Below, piece by piece: positions 37,318-44,567 of a DNA stretch of 64,000 bases. Origin of the DNA: Mycolicibacterium porcinum (GTDB lineage Bacteria; Actinomycetota; Actinomycetes; Mycobacteriales; Mycobacteriaceae); NCBI GenBank assembly GCA_002086835.1, contig MVIG01000006.1, positions 124,001-188,000 on the forward strand. The letters run 5' to 3'. Position numbers and translations under genes: made by a program. Under the pieces are notes generated by a model that saw nothing but the letters and a program-made list of their open reading frames with translations, was not told where the DNA came from and did no database searches. Each line of letters opens with the position of its first letter. Within the stretch, counting starts at the first letter, position 1.

Positions 37318-39042
37318 GTGCCTGTGCAGGAGCTTCCCGGGTTTGGGTTCACTGGTTTTCGTAGCTTTTTCGGCGGCGTTCAGTACATGGATCCGCTTGC
37401 CAAGGTCAACCTGATCGCTGGGCAGAATAACAGCGGTAAGTCGAACGTACTGCGCGTAATTCGTGACATGTCAGAGATGATTGGCAAGCAGCCAGAGGGG
37501 CTCGACATCCCGCAGACGTCCAACCCCCCGACGTTCGAATTAGCAGTGCGTATCGGCGATGCAGCGTCCGTGCATGCGGAATTCTGTGCCGCGCAGAACA
37601 TTACGCAGGGGCAACAGGTCGAGTTCTTCCGGCAGATTCTGAAGAGCCCGGCGATTGACCTTCGCGGCGACGGCGGTGTGTGGATCCGCGCGAAAATCGA
37701 TGGAAATGCACCGGCCCACTACTGGCAATCGGTGGCACTGGGCGACTCCGATGCGCGGCAGGCAGTTGCCGCCTACATACAGTCACGAATGTCAAGTTAT
37801 TCCAGCGATCCGCGAGAGAACGCAGCCGAAGTGCTGAGGCAACTGCAGTCGCTGCTTACGTTCCCTAGGGTCCGGTTCGTCCAGGCGTCTCGTCGAATCG
37901 AAGACGCTCTCGACGGCGCAGCGATCATTGAGAAGCTTGCTGCACTCAGTCGGCCAGAATGGCACCAAGACGATGATCGTAAGAGGTTCTCTGCCATCAC
38001 GGACTTTTTGCGCTGGGTAATCGACGATGACGACGCAACCTTAGAGATTCCGCATACGCGGACTCAGCTGAATGTTCGTCGTGGTGATCTTCTCCTGCCC
38101 CTCGAACACCTGGGCAGCGGCATCTCGCAGGTAATCATGCTGGCCGCTTATGCCTCGATTGAACAGAAAACCGTGTTGTGCATTGAGGAGCCAGAAGTGC
38201 ATCTGCATCCCCTCCTGCAGCGAAAGCTGCTTCGGTACCTGCACGATGAGACTGACAACCAGTACATAATCGCTACTCACTCAGCGAACATGCTGGATTC
38301 ATCAATCGCGACCGTCTTTCATGCCACATATACACAGAATGGAACGGAACTCGCCTTCGCGGGGACGCCGCAAAACCTGAGCGACCTCTGCTATGACCTA
38401 GGCTATCGGCCAAGCGACTTACTTCAAACGAACTGCGCTGTGTGGGTTGAGGGTCCCTCTGATCGAGTCTACATTTCTCATTGGCTGGAGCTGTTAAATC
38501 CTGAACTGCGCGAGGGCATCGATTACACCATCATGTTTTACGGCGGCCGACTGCTCAACCACCTCACATCGACGGACCCCGAAGTCAGTGAGTTCATCAA
38601 ACTACGGCGGTTGAACCGGCATCTGGCTATCGTGATCGACAGCGATAAAGCCTCCGCGCAGAGCGCGCTTAATGCCACCAAGCGGCGTGTGCGAGACGAG
38701 ATGGAAGAGCCTGGGCTGGTCTGGATAACGCAAGGCCGGACCATCGAGAACTACGTTCCGCAGGAGTTATTGTCGGCTGTTCTCGGGCAGCTGTACCCCA
38801 AAAAGAAACTGACAGCGAACACAGATCGCTGGTCTGATGGATTGAGGCCCGTCGCCTCGAAGGACAGCTGGCCCGACAAGATCAAGGTTGCCAGAGCGGT
38901 AGTTCGGCGATGGGATTCCGGTTTGAATCACCTTGACTTACATCCGAAGATGACTGCACTTGCCCAGCTCATCGAGGCCGCGAATGGTCACAATGGTTCA
39001 GCCGTCGTACGCAAACCGAAGTCCGTCCCGGTGTTCCGTTAG
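37318..39042 (+). CDS. OLD-like AAA ATPase fused to TOPRIM nuclease
   Basis: A 574-residue protein of the AAA15/OLD type. Walker A GQNNSGKS at 35-42, an ABC-like signature LGSGISQVIML at 265-275, Walker B CIEEPEVHLHP at 288-298 and the H-loop ATHS at 319-322 make a complete ATPase. The C-terminal TOPRIM domain has VEGPSD at 377-382, DSD at 441-443 and an IENY motif at 476-479. This architecture is that of OLD family nucleases, related to Gabija GajA; the IENY element also recalls the TOPRIM partner AriB of PARIS, here fused to the ATPase. No helicase (GajB) is present. It probably senses phage or damaged DNA and acts with the adjacent HEPN proteins; that is inference. Confidence 0.85.
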   Translation: MPVQELPGFGFTGFRSFFGGVQYMDPLAKVNLIAGQNNSGKSNVLRVIRDMSEMIGKQPEGLDIPQTSNPPTFELAVRIGDAASVHAEFCAAQNITQGQQVEFFRQILKSPAIDLRGDGGVWIRAKIDGNAPAHYWQSVALGDSDARQAVAAYIQSRMSSYSSDPRENAAEVLRQLQSLLTFPRVRFVQASRRIEDALDGAAIIEKLAALSRPEWHQDDDRKRFSAITDFLRWVIDDDDATLEIPHTRTQLNVRRGDLLLPLEHLGSGISQVIMLAAYASIEQKTVLCIEEPEVHLHPLLQRKLLRYLHDETDNQYIIATHSANMLDSSIATVFHATYTQNGTELAFAGTPQNLSDLCYDLGYRPSDLLQTNCAVWVEGPSDRVYISHWLELLNPELREGIDYTIMFYGGRLLNHLTSTDPEVSEFIKLRRLNRHLAIVIDSDKASAQSALNATKRRVRDEMEEPGLVWITQGRTIENYVPQELLSAVLGQLYPKKKLTANTDRWSDGLRPVASKDSWPDKIKVARAVVRRWDSGLNHLDLHPKMTALAQLIEAANGHNGSAVVRKPKSVPVFR

Positions 39043-39090
39043 GCGTACGCCCTTCCGGCTGGCGACGTTGTTTGGCCACAAATGTGGAGA

Positions 39091-39111
39091 AAGTTCCGCT
39101 TCGACGTGTAG
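39091..39111 (+). repeat. ychF 3'-end repeat R2
   Basis: AGTTCCGCTTCGACGTGTAG at 39092-39111, which would read FRFDV-stop, preceded by TGTGGAGA. It lies between the ATPase gene and the reversed HEPN gene, outside any coding sequence. Confidence 0.7.
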
Positions 39112-39155
39112 TCCTGGGCTGGGCTCCAAAGCAACCCAAGCAATGACGCGAGCGT

Positions 39156-40013
39156 TCAATCGGACGGCGACCCATCTACGTCCTGCTGGACTGTTGACCA
39201 CGGGCCACGGAATGCTGTCAGAACCTCTTCGTGTCTGCCGTCCCACAGAAACGACCGCGTCAGTTTCGTTAGCGCGGCACAGGTCGCCTCACACTCTTCG
39301 ACCGCAACGGCATATCGATCCTTGCTCCCAGACCCAGGTGGGTCGACTGGGGCCGCCGTCCACTTGTAGTGAACAAACTCATTTCGAAGTGCGGCGATAC
39401 GTCGGATGGACCGAACCAGTTCGGTCTCTATCGGCGGGATATCTGCGACCTCCCAAAGTGCAGTAATCTTTGGATCTAGGTTGACTGCTCGCAACAATGC
39501 TCGAATATTTTCGTCGGAAACATCCTTCCGTTCGAACGCTCGCGACAAAACCGCGTTCAATTCGTGTTCAATCCACGTTGCGTACAGGACTAGCGCAGTC
39601 TGATGCTCGCCAGTTGCGGCATGTCCACTGGCCTGCGAGAGAAGTTCTTGGCGGTGGTCTGTAATCAACCTGACGTCCTCTTTATCCGGGTGCGGCGGGG
39701 GAGTGTGGGCCCAGTTGCGGGCCCATGAAGTGAACTCGGCAAATATTTCCTCGACCGGTCTGTCACCGATGCGCAACGCCCCTGATTCGACTCTCGTGAC
39801 AAAAATGGCTTCGGCAATCCTGTCGGCTATACGTGCAAAGTCGACCTCATTCTCGATCGGGTCCCGCTTGCCAATATCATTCACGCTGGTCAGATTAGTC
39901 AATGCGTGCCTAATCGCGCTGGGTCGCCTCGATGATGTGGCGAGGGCTTTGACTCTGCTTACTATGTGGAACTGAGACCGGGCCGGCTGGTCGGGCAGTT
40001 GATGCTGTTCCAT
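39156..40013 (-). CDS. HEPN-like protein 3 (opposite strand)
   Basis: A 285-residue protein from an ATG at 40013. Its C-terminal half is a helical bundle: EHQTALVLYATWIEHELNAV (long helix with acidic residues) and IRRIAALRNEFVHYKW with RNxxxH (R210, H215), the HEPN catalytic pattern. The N-terminal 100 residues are unlike any family I know. It is convergent with the ATPase gene and bracketed by ychF-end repeats R2 and R3, as if it were a separate cassette inserted in reverse. Function inferred only from the motif and context. Confidence 0.6.
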   Translation of the reverse strand: MEQHQLPDQPARSQFHIVSRVKALATSSRRPSAIRHALTNLTSVNDIGKRDPIENEVDFARIADRIAEAIFVTRVESGALRIGDRPVEEIFAEFTSWARNWAHTPPPHPDKEDVRLITDHRQELLSQASGHAATGEHQTALVLYATWIEHELNAVLSRAFERKDVSDENIRALLRAVNLDPKITALWEVADIPPIETELVRSIRRIAALRNEFVHYKWTAAPVDPPGSGSKDRYAVAVEECEATCAALTKLTRSFLWDGRHEEVLTAFRGPWSTVQQDVDGSPSD

Positions 40014-40027
40014 GACGTGATCCTGTG

Positions 40028-40048
40028 CAGTTCCGGTTCAACGTGTAG
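40028..40048 (+). repeat. ychF 3'-end repeat R3
   Basis: AGTTCCGGTTCAACGTGTAG at 40029-40048, exactly the normal mycobacterial ychF end (FRFNV-stop), with GACGTG 15 bases upstream, as in ychF. It differs from R2 at two of 20 bases. Confidence 0.75.
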
Positions 40049-40085
40049 ACCTCTGGCCGGCAGCCAAAGGAATAGGGCCTTCCGA

Positions 40086-40101
40086 CTGGACAAGTGTCCA
40101 G
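40086..40101 (+). promoter_or_regulatory. Palindrome upstream of the SnoaL-like gene
   Basis: CTGGACA-AG-TGTCCAG, perfect 7-bp arms, 42 bases before the ATG at 40144. A candidate operator overlapping the promoter. Confidence 0.5.
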
Positions 40102-40143
40102 CTATCGTGGCCATCACCTAGATGGGAACGGAGATGGGCAGTG

Positions 40144-40572
40144 ATGAGCAAGGTTCCGAGCCGGAAGGCTCGCTTGGCGCATGCCTCCAAGCACGCTGAT
40201 CTGTGGAACGCGGGCAAGAAGGACGAATGGGTGGAATCGTGGCGCACGATCTGCCCTGGCGAGGTTCGCATGTTCGACCCGGTAGGCACCGAGGAGAAGC
40301 ACGGTTTCGCCGCCGCCACCTCGGACGCCTTCGACATGTTCCAGTCGATCTTGAAGATCAAGATGATCACGGTTCAGGTCAATGGGAACGAGATGGCATG
40401 GGTGTGCGAGAACCACTTCGGCACCGAACCGAACGTCGGCGTTGCGCACAGTATCGAGACGTTCGCCTGGGATGACGACGGGAACCTGCTCATCAAGACC
40501 TACTATCCGATGCCGGAATCCGTTGGTGGCGAGGCTGACCCGTACGCCCACCTGCTGGAAGGGCAGAAATAG
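40144..40572 (+). CDS. SnoaL/NTF2-like protein
   Basis: A 142-residue protein with the SnoaL-like cone fold pattern: an N-terminal helix (ARLAHASKHADLWNAGKKDEWVESW), then strands TICPGEVRMFDPVGTEEK and, near the end, ETFAWDDDGNLLIKTYYPMPE. Members are ketosteroid isomerases, dehydratases or ligand-binding proteins of unknown role; Trp-rich and Asp residues in the pocket cannot define the activity. The ATG at 40144 follows GGAGATGGGCAGTG. It lies between repeats R3 and R4, so it may be part of the cassette array, though its base composition is closer to the core genome. Confidence 0.65.
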   Translation: MSKVPSRKARLAHASKHADLWNAGKKDEWVESWRTICPGEVRMFDPVGTEEKHGFAAATSDAFDMFQSILKIKMITVQVNGNEMAWVCENHFGTEPNVGVAHSIETFAWDDDGNLLIKTYYPMPESVGGEADPYAHLLEGQK

Positions 40573-40584
40573 TCAACGTGGACC

Positions 40585-40615
40585 GCGACGTGGTGGAGTC
40601 CGCTTCAACGTGTGA
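40585..40615 (+). repeat. ychF 3'-end repeat R4, likely displaced native end
   Basis: GCGACGTGGTGGAGTCCGCT and on through TTCAACGTGTGA. It equals the present ychF end over its first 23 positions except for one missing T, then gives the canonical RFNV-stop. It is the longest match to ychF outside the gene. Confidence 0.8.
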
Positions 40616-40677
40616 GTTCGGTACTGGCTGACGATCTCACCAACCTGGGTCGGCGGGTGTCGGTGCCGAACTGCTCC

Positions 40678-40696
40678 GGAGTTCCGGTTTGACGTG
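40678..40696 (+). repeat. ychF 3'-end repeat R5, degenerate
   Basis: GGAGTTCCGGTTTGACGTG, again the EFRFDV-type end but without a stop codon. It is the last copy seen going away from ychF. Confidence 0.55.
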
Positions 40697-40885
40697 GGAG
40701 CGGCGTGTTAACGTGCCCGATGTGGCGACGATGTCTGCCGCCACATTCTGCGCTTCCAGGTGAACGATCACCTGAATCATTGCGGAGAGGCCTGAGCTCA
40801 TCAGGACATGTCCGAATGGGGTGCTGCGCCTGCTGGCGCGCGAATTCCATTGTGCCGGTTGATCGATACCGGCAGGCGAAAGGAC

Positions 40886-41245
40886 ATGGCAGTGGTTAAC
40901 AAGGACGACAAGAACCTCAAGCAGGTGCTCGACAAGATCGCGAAAATGGATGAGCCTGCGCGGGCTGTGATGCGACGCATGCACGACGTGATCGTTGCCG
41001 CTGCGCCGGAACTCAAGCCGCGCATCTGGTACGGCATGCCGGGCTATGCAAAGTCGGCGAGTAGTCCCGTGCTCGTCTTTTTCCGGAATGACGACCTGAT
41101 GAGCCTTGGGGTGAGCGAGAAGGCCACGCTGAAGCCTGCCGGGGGCAAGGACGGACTGCTGATTCCGGCGGCCTGGTACTTCGATGGCCTGGACGATGTC
41201 ACCGAGCAGCGTGTTGCCGAGATCGTCCGCGCCGCCATCGAGTAA
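40886..41245 (+). CDS. DUF1801 domain protein
   Basis: A 119-residue protein of the DUF1801/YdhG type (SufE-like small alpha-beta fold). Typical segments are MRRMHDVIVAAAPELKPRIW, YGMPGYAK, VLVFFRNDDLMSLGVSEKA and the C-terminal helix. ATG 40886 follows AAAGGAC; a longer frame from 40808 has no such signal and would cover the operator region. Function unknown; members are often near stress genes. Confidence 0.8.
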   Translation: MAVVNKDDKNLKQVLDKIAKMDEPARAVMRRMHDVIVAAAPELKPRIWYGMPGYAKSASSPVLVFFRNDDLMSLGVSEKATLKPAGGKDGLLIPAAWYFDGLDDVTEQRVAEIVRAAIE

Positions 41246-41272
41246 GGACTGCAGCGGAGGCGAGGTCCGTAC

Positions 41273-41653
41273 TCATACCAGCGGTTCGACCCACTGAGCA
41301 CGCGATGGCCCGGGGCTGAACGGATCGGCGAAGTACTGCGTCTCACGGACAACTTCGTCGTCGACGAACTCCATGACGCTCACCACATAGGACGGTTGCC
41401 CGTCGTAGGTCAGGACGAGTTCGCTGATCCACAGATCACCGCCACCGAGGATGCGACGGACCGTGAAGCGTTTGGCATTCGGCTGGGCTTCGCGTGACGC
41501 TTGAATGCCGGCGCGGCCGCGGATCCGTTCACCTGATTGGGGGTATTCGAGGACCGCGTCGGCCCGGTAGATCTGATGTTCAGCGTCGAAGTCATTCACA
41601 TCGGATGACGCCCAGTGCGCGTCAAGTTTGGCCCTCACGTTGTCGTCCGCCAT
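41273..41653 (-). CDS. SnoaL-like nuclear transport factor 2 fold protein
   Basis: A 126-residue SnoaL-like protein. The pattern RAKLDAHWASSDVNDFDAEH, YRADAVLEYPQSGERIRGRAG and the strand pairs QPSYVVSVMEFVDDEVVRET and QYFADPF are characteristic, with the terminal WVEPLV. ATG 41653 is chosen; the longer frame covers the divergent promoter. It is divergent from the VOC gene 61 bases away. The ligand is unknown. Confidence 0.75.
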   Translation of the reverse strand: MADDNVRAKLDAHWASSDVNDFDAEHQIYRADAVLEYPQSGERIRGRAGIQASREAQPNAKRFTVRRILGGGDLWISELVLTYDGQPSYVVSVMEFVDDEVVRETQYFADPFSPGPSRAQWVEPLV

Positions 41654-41714
41654 GGCCACGACGCTATCGGAGAAGCGGTCGACCGTGTCGGTGGTCGGGC
41701 CTACCGTGCACGGC

Positions 41715-42113
41715 ATGAAGCTCGTTTCGATCCGCATCATCACCGCCGACGTGAAACGCCTCGTCTCGTTCTACGAGACGGTCACCGGAGCCGAGGCAGT
41801 CTGGGCCAACGAATTGTTCGCCGAGATTCCCACGGCCGTAGGCACGCTGGCCATCGGCAGCGATAAGACGGTCCCGCTCTTCGGCGTCGGGTCCGCCGAG
41901 CCCGCAGCCAACCGGAGCGTGATCGTCGAGTACATCGTCGACGATGTGGACGCCGAGTACGAGCGCCTGCGCGAGCGATTGCTTGACGTTGTCACGGAGC
42001 CGACAACGATGCCGTGGGGCAATCGGGCCTTGCTGTTTCGCGATCCCGACGGAAACCTGGTCAACCTGTTCACACCGGTCACTGAGGAGGCCCGGGCCAA
42101 ATTCGGGGTGTAG
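41715..42113 (+). CDS. VOC-superfamily (glyoxalase-like) protein
   Basis: A 132-residue vicinal-oxygen-chelate protein with two beta-alpha-beta-beta-beta modules: MKLVSIRIITADVKRLVSFY at the start and the usual end RALLFRDPDGNLVNLFTPV. The final metal-ligand position is the region DPDGNLVNLF (Asn instead of the usual Glu), so metal binding is doubtful. Could be a glyoxalase, dioxygenase or resistance-like binder; not resolvable. Divergent from a SnoaL-like gene and followed by a strong palindrome and the YCII gene. Confidence 0.8.
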   Translation: MKLVSIRIITADVKRLVSFYETVTGAEAVWANELFAEIPTAVGTLAIGSDKTVPLFGVGSAEPAANRSVIVEYIVDDVDAEYERLRERLLDVVTEPTTMPWGNRALLFRDPDGNLVNLFTPVTEEARAKFGV

Positions 42114-42128
42114 GGGTTGTCCACGCCG

Positions 42129-42159
42129 ACCATAGTGGCCAGTGGCTGGCCACTATGGT
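42129..42159 (+). promoter_or_regulatory. Perfect 13-bp palindrome just before the YCII gene
   Basis: ACCATAGTGGCCA (42129-42141), 5-base loop, TGGCCACTATGGT (42147-42159). The hairpin ends 6 bases before the ATG at 42166. It could be a repressor operator, a terminator for the VOC gene (no U tract), or an RNA fold that hides the start codon. Confidence 0.65.
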
Positions 42160-42165
42160 TCGGCT

Positions 42166-42498
42166 ATGGGCAGATTCCTCGCGATCTTCAACGGCGCGGC
42201 AGATGAAGCGGACAAGGCCGAAATCACCGCGCAACAGCAGTCGGAATTCATCAGCGCGTGGGGCTCATGGGCGCAGGCACACCAGAGCGCCATTGTCGAC
42301 CCAGGTGCACCGCTGAACGCCAAGAAGTTGGTGACCGCGCACGGCGTCGAAGACTTCACCGACAGCAAGACCGGTTACACGATCGTGGAAGCGGACTCAC
42401 ATGACGAGGCGGTGAAGATTTTCGCCGAACATCCGCATCTCCGGTTGTTTCCCGGCAACTCGATCGCGGTCCTCGAATGTCCACTCCCGCCGAGTTAG
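42166..42498 (+). CDS. YCII-related protein
   Basis: A 110-residue protein of the YCII/DGPF-like dimeric alpha-beta barrel type: MGRFLAIFNGAADEADKAEI, then WGSWAQAHQSAIVDPGAPL, GYTIVEADSHDEAVKIFAEHPHL and a final IAVLECP. The His-Asp pair in ADSHDEAV is commonly conserved. ATG 42166 is chosen; an upstream GTG lies inside the palindrome loop. Enzymatic role unknown. It is followed by a large hairpin. Confidence 0.8.
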   Translation: MGRFLAIFNGAADEADKAEITAQQQSEFISAWGSWAQAHQSAIVDPGAPLNAKKLVTAHGVEDFTDSKTGYTIVEADSHDEAVKIFAEHPHLRLFPGNSIAVLECPLPPS

Positions 42499-42561
42499 CG
42501 TCGAACGTGAGCAAGATGGCGAGATTTCAGCGAAAACTCGCCATCTTCTTCACTTTCGACG
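42499..42561 (+). terminator. Very long imperfect hairpin after the YCII gene
   Basis: 25-base arms (42499-42523 and 42537-42561) match at 22 positions, with AAGATGGCGAG and CTCGCCATCTT at the base of a 13-base loop ATTTCAGCGAAAA. No U tract. The loop resembles that of the hairpin at 55231-55276. Confidence 0.6.
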
Positions 42562-42683
42562 ACGGGAAGTCCGGACAGGGCAATCAGTGTCGGCACGGGC
42601 TCTTGGGTGGACACAGTCTCGATGGTATGAGTCCGGGGCCGTATTGGTCCTAACAGTGAATGCCGGCGACGTAGCATTTTCCG

Positions 42684-43430
42684 GTGGGCTTTGTCGTCTC
42701 GCCGGATGCTTACACGCGCTTCATGGGCCGGTATGCAGATCCTCTGGCGCAGTCTTTCGTGGCGTTCTCCGGGGTGGGCGCCGGTGACTCGGTGCTCGAC
42801 GTGGGATGTGGCCCCGGTGCGCTGACGGCGCAGTTGCTGTCGGTGGGAGCCCGGGTGGCGGCGATCGATCCGTCACCGCCCTTCGTCGACGCGATCCGCG
42901 CACGCTTTCCCGGCACCGATGTGCGTCGGGCGACGGCCGAGGAATTACCTTACGAAGCAGCCACTTTCGATGCGGCCCTGGCGCAGTTGGTGGTGCACTT
43001 CATGGCGGATCCCGTGGTCGGCGTCGCGCAGATGTCCCGGGTGACGCGTCGTGGCGGTGTCATCGCCGCATGCGTGTGGGACGGGCCGACGGGCGCGCTG
43101 GCACCGTTCTGGGAAGCCGTTCACCGGATCGACCCGGACGCCGAGGATGAGGCGCTGCTCTCCGGGGCGCATCGGGGGCACCTGACCGAGATCTTCGAAG
43201 CGGCCGGTCTGCGCGATGTGGACGAACGCGCCCTGACGGTCGATCTGGCGCATCCCACCTTCGAAGACTGGTGGGAACCATACACATTCGGCGTCGGCCC
43301 CGCGGGGGACTACGTTCAGGGCCTCGACGACGCCGGTCGTGCACGCCTCGAATCGGTGGCTCGCGACCACCTGGGACCCGGGCCTTTCACCGTCAGCGCC
43401 ACCGCGTGGGCCGCCCGCGGAAAAGTCTGA
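42684..43430 (+). CDS. Class I SAM-dependent methyltransferase
   Basis: A 248-residue methyltransferase from a GTG start. SAM-binding motif I VLDVGCGPGAL, motif II region AAIDPSPPFVDAIRARF, and the acidic post-I residue are present, with post-motif AELPYEAATFDAALAQLVVHF typical of Methyltransf_11 (UbiE-like). The C-terminus DWWEPYTFGVGPAGDYVQGL is shared with mycobacterial members of unknown substrate. A monocistronic unit. Confidence 0.85.
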   Translation: MGFVVSPDAYTRFMGRYADPLAQSFVAFSGVGAGDSVLDVGCGPGALTAQLLSVGARVAAIDPSPPFVDAIRARFPGTDVRRATAEELPYEAATFDAALAQLVVHFMADPVVGVAQMSRVTRRGGVIAACVWDGPTGALAPFWEAVHRIDPDAEDEALLSGAHRGHLTEIFEAAGLRDVDERALTVDLAHPTFEDWWEPYTFGVGPAGDYVQGLDDAGRARLESVARDHLGPGPFTVSATAWAARGKV

Positions 43431-43457
43431 CAACAGGCGGTTGCAGCGCCGACGTCG

Positions 43458-43868
43458 TTGAACTTCGTGCTTGTGGCATCGAACTCCCGTCGGTCGGCCG
43501 GGACGCAGACCTTCGCCGACGTATTGAAGATCTGGTTCGCCGGCAAGCGGCCGAACCCTGCCGCAGATCTCGCGGACTTTCAGTCCGGCGTGACGTTGCA
43601 GGTCAGCTGCTTCCTCCGCGCCCAGGGCGAGACATCGAGGGGCACGTTCGGCACCCTCTCATTGACCCGCGGTGAGCCGGTCTCCTGGCGGGGTCGGGAC
43701 AAGAAGGTCGTCACCCTCAACCCGCCGTCAACGCTGACGGAATTGCGCGAGAAGGCAGTCGGTCCGAAGTTCACCGCGTTCGATCTCGCTTGTGCCGCAG
43801 GGTCATTCGGTGCTCAGATTCCTACGCTCGACGTTCAGTTGGTCAAGACTGCGCTTGGCACTTCCTGA
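43458..43868 (+). CDS. Hypothetical protein of 136 residues
   Basis: An open frame from a TTG at 43458 (a GTG at 43467 is an alternative). It contains FADVLKIWFAGKRPNPAADL near the N-terminus and strand-rich VSCFLRAQGETSRGTFGTLS and RGEPVSWRGRDKKVVTLN further on; no signal peptide. I do not recognise it. It ends 8 bases from the aldehyde dehydrogenase relic, and the 27 bases before it leave little room for a promoter. Confidence 0.5.
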   Translation: MNFVLVASNSRRSAGTQTFADVLKIWFAGKRPNPAADLADFQSGVTLQVSCFLRAQGETSRGTFGTLSLTRGEPVSWRGRDKKVVTLNPPSTLTELREKAVGPKFTAFDLACAAGSFGAQIPTLDVQLVKTALGTS

Positions 43869-43876
43869 TCAGGCGG

Positions 43877-44159
43877 TCAGAACAGCTTGCGCGCCAACCT
43901 CCACGCCCTGTTGCTGTAGGGCGGGTACAGCATCTTGGACAGGTCGGGCCGGGTGGGTTTGGTGAGCACCGTCTTGGCGTGGCTGAACTCCTGGAAGCCC
44001 CATCGCCCGTGGTAGGCGCCCATCCCGGAGTTGCCCACGCCGCCGAACGGCAGCCGTGTGGTCGACGCCTGGAACGCCACATGATTGATCAGCATTCCGC
44101 CGGCCGACACCTCGGAGACCACGCGGTTGCGCACCGAAGATCTCTTCGGTCAGCGGGCG
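43877..44159 (-). pseudogene. C-terminal relic of an aldehyde dehydrogenase
   Basis: The minus-strand frame RVVSEVSAGGMLINHVAFQA, LPFGGVGNSGMGAYHGRWGF, then SKMLYPPYSNRAWRLARKLF is the end of a class 3-type aldehyde dehydrogenase. The catalytic Cys and NAD domain are missing. Just upstream, in another frame, PLTEEIFG matches the conserved EEIFGPxLP site that normally lies about 65-75 residues before this point, so an internal deletion with frameshift is likely, and the 5' part is lost at the stop of the next gene (44160). The remaining 85 codons cannot make an enzyme. Confidence 0.75.
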
Positions 44160-44567
44160 CTACAGCCCACCGCAGCGCGACGGGGCCAGGATCGGGGACC
44201 AGGGCGGGCAATCGGCCGGCAGCGGCTGTGGGGGAGCGGGCGGTGGCGGAGGACCGAGAACCGGAGGCGGCGGCGCCTCGTGCGGAACGCCGTGCCACGG
44301 ATAAATGGTGTTGGAGGCGATGTCCACCACGCCTTCTGAATTCCAGTACCAATCGTGGCAGATGCCGGCGTCCCAGGTGATGACCTGACTACCAGGTATC
44401 GGGGGATCACCCGGACACCAGTGGGTGCAGGTGATCCCGCCCGGGCAGTTCCCGCCCTGATAGCTCGGCCCGAAGGCCGGGTCGGCCTGGGCGACGGCCA
44501 ATCCCAGGCCGGCCAGGGTCAATCCGCCAGATAGTGCTATGGCTGCCAATCGTGCAATGCGATCCAT
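44160..44567 (-). CDS. Small secreted Cys/Pro-rich protein
   Basis: A 135-residue secreted protein. ATG 44567 follows AAGGGGAG. A signal peptide (ARLAAIALSGGLTLAGLGLA) ends AVAQA-DP. The mature part contains about six Cys (GGNCPGGITCTHWCPGD, DAGICHDWYW), a Trp-Tyr motif, HGVPHEAPPPP and a Pro-rich stretch, ending SRCGGL. Resembles small mycobacterial secreted proteins of unknown role; disulfide-bonded by the look. Its stop abuts the aldehyde dehydrogenase relic. Confidence 0.75.
   Translation of the reverse strand: MDRIARLAAIALSGGLTLAGLGLAVAQADPAFGPSYQGGNCPGGITCTHWCPGDPPIPGSQVITWDAGICHDWYWNSEGVVDIASNTIYPWHGVPHEAPPPPVLGPPPPPAPPQPLPADCPPWSPILAPSRCGGL

Larger units (their letters stand above)
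40573..40885 (+). other. Intergenic region of 313 bases with repeats and palindromes
   Basis: No supported gene. It holds ychF-end repeats R4 and R5 and two inverted repeats: ATGTGGCG (40720-40727) with CGCCACAT (40739-40746), and CAGGTGA-ACGA-TCACCTG (40757-40774). The latter could control the DUF1801 gene. Confidence 0.5.

Noticed and set aside
37029-37352. Minus-strand open frame of 107 codons before the ATPase gene
   Set aside because: It has low-complexity Arg/Ser composition, no ribosome binding site, and overlaps the ATPase start; more likely a control region.
37318-39042. Complete Gabija system
   Set aside because: There is no UvrD-like GajB gene next to the ATPase-TOPRIM gene.
35651-40700. 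Classical prophage, IS element or tRNA-borne integrative element
   Set aside because: No integrase, transposase, terminal inverted repeats or tRNA gene is present in the window; only the ychF-end repeats mark the insertion.
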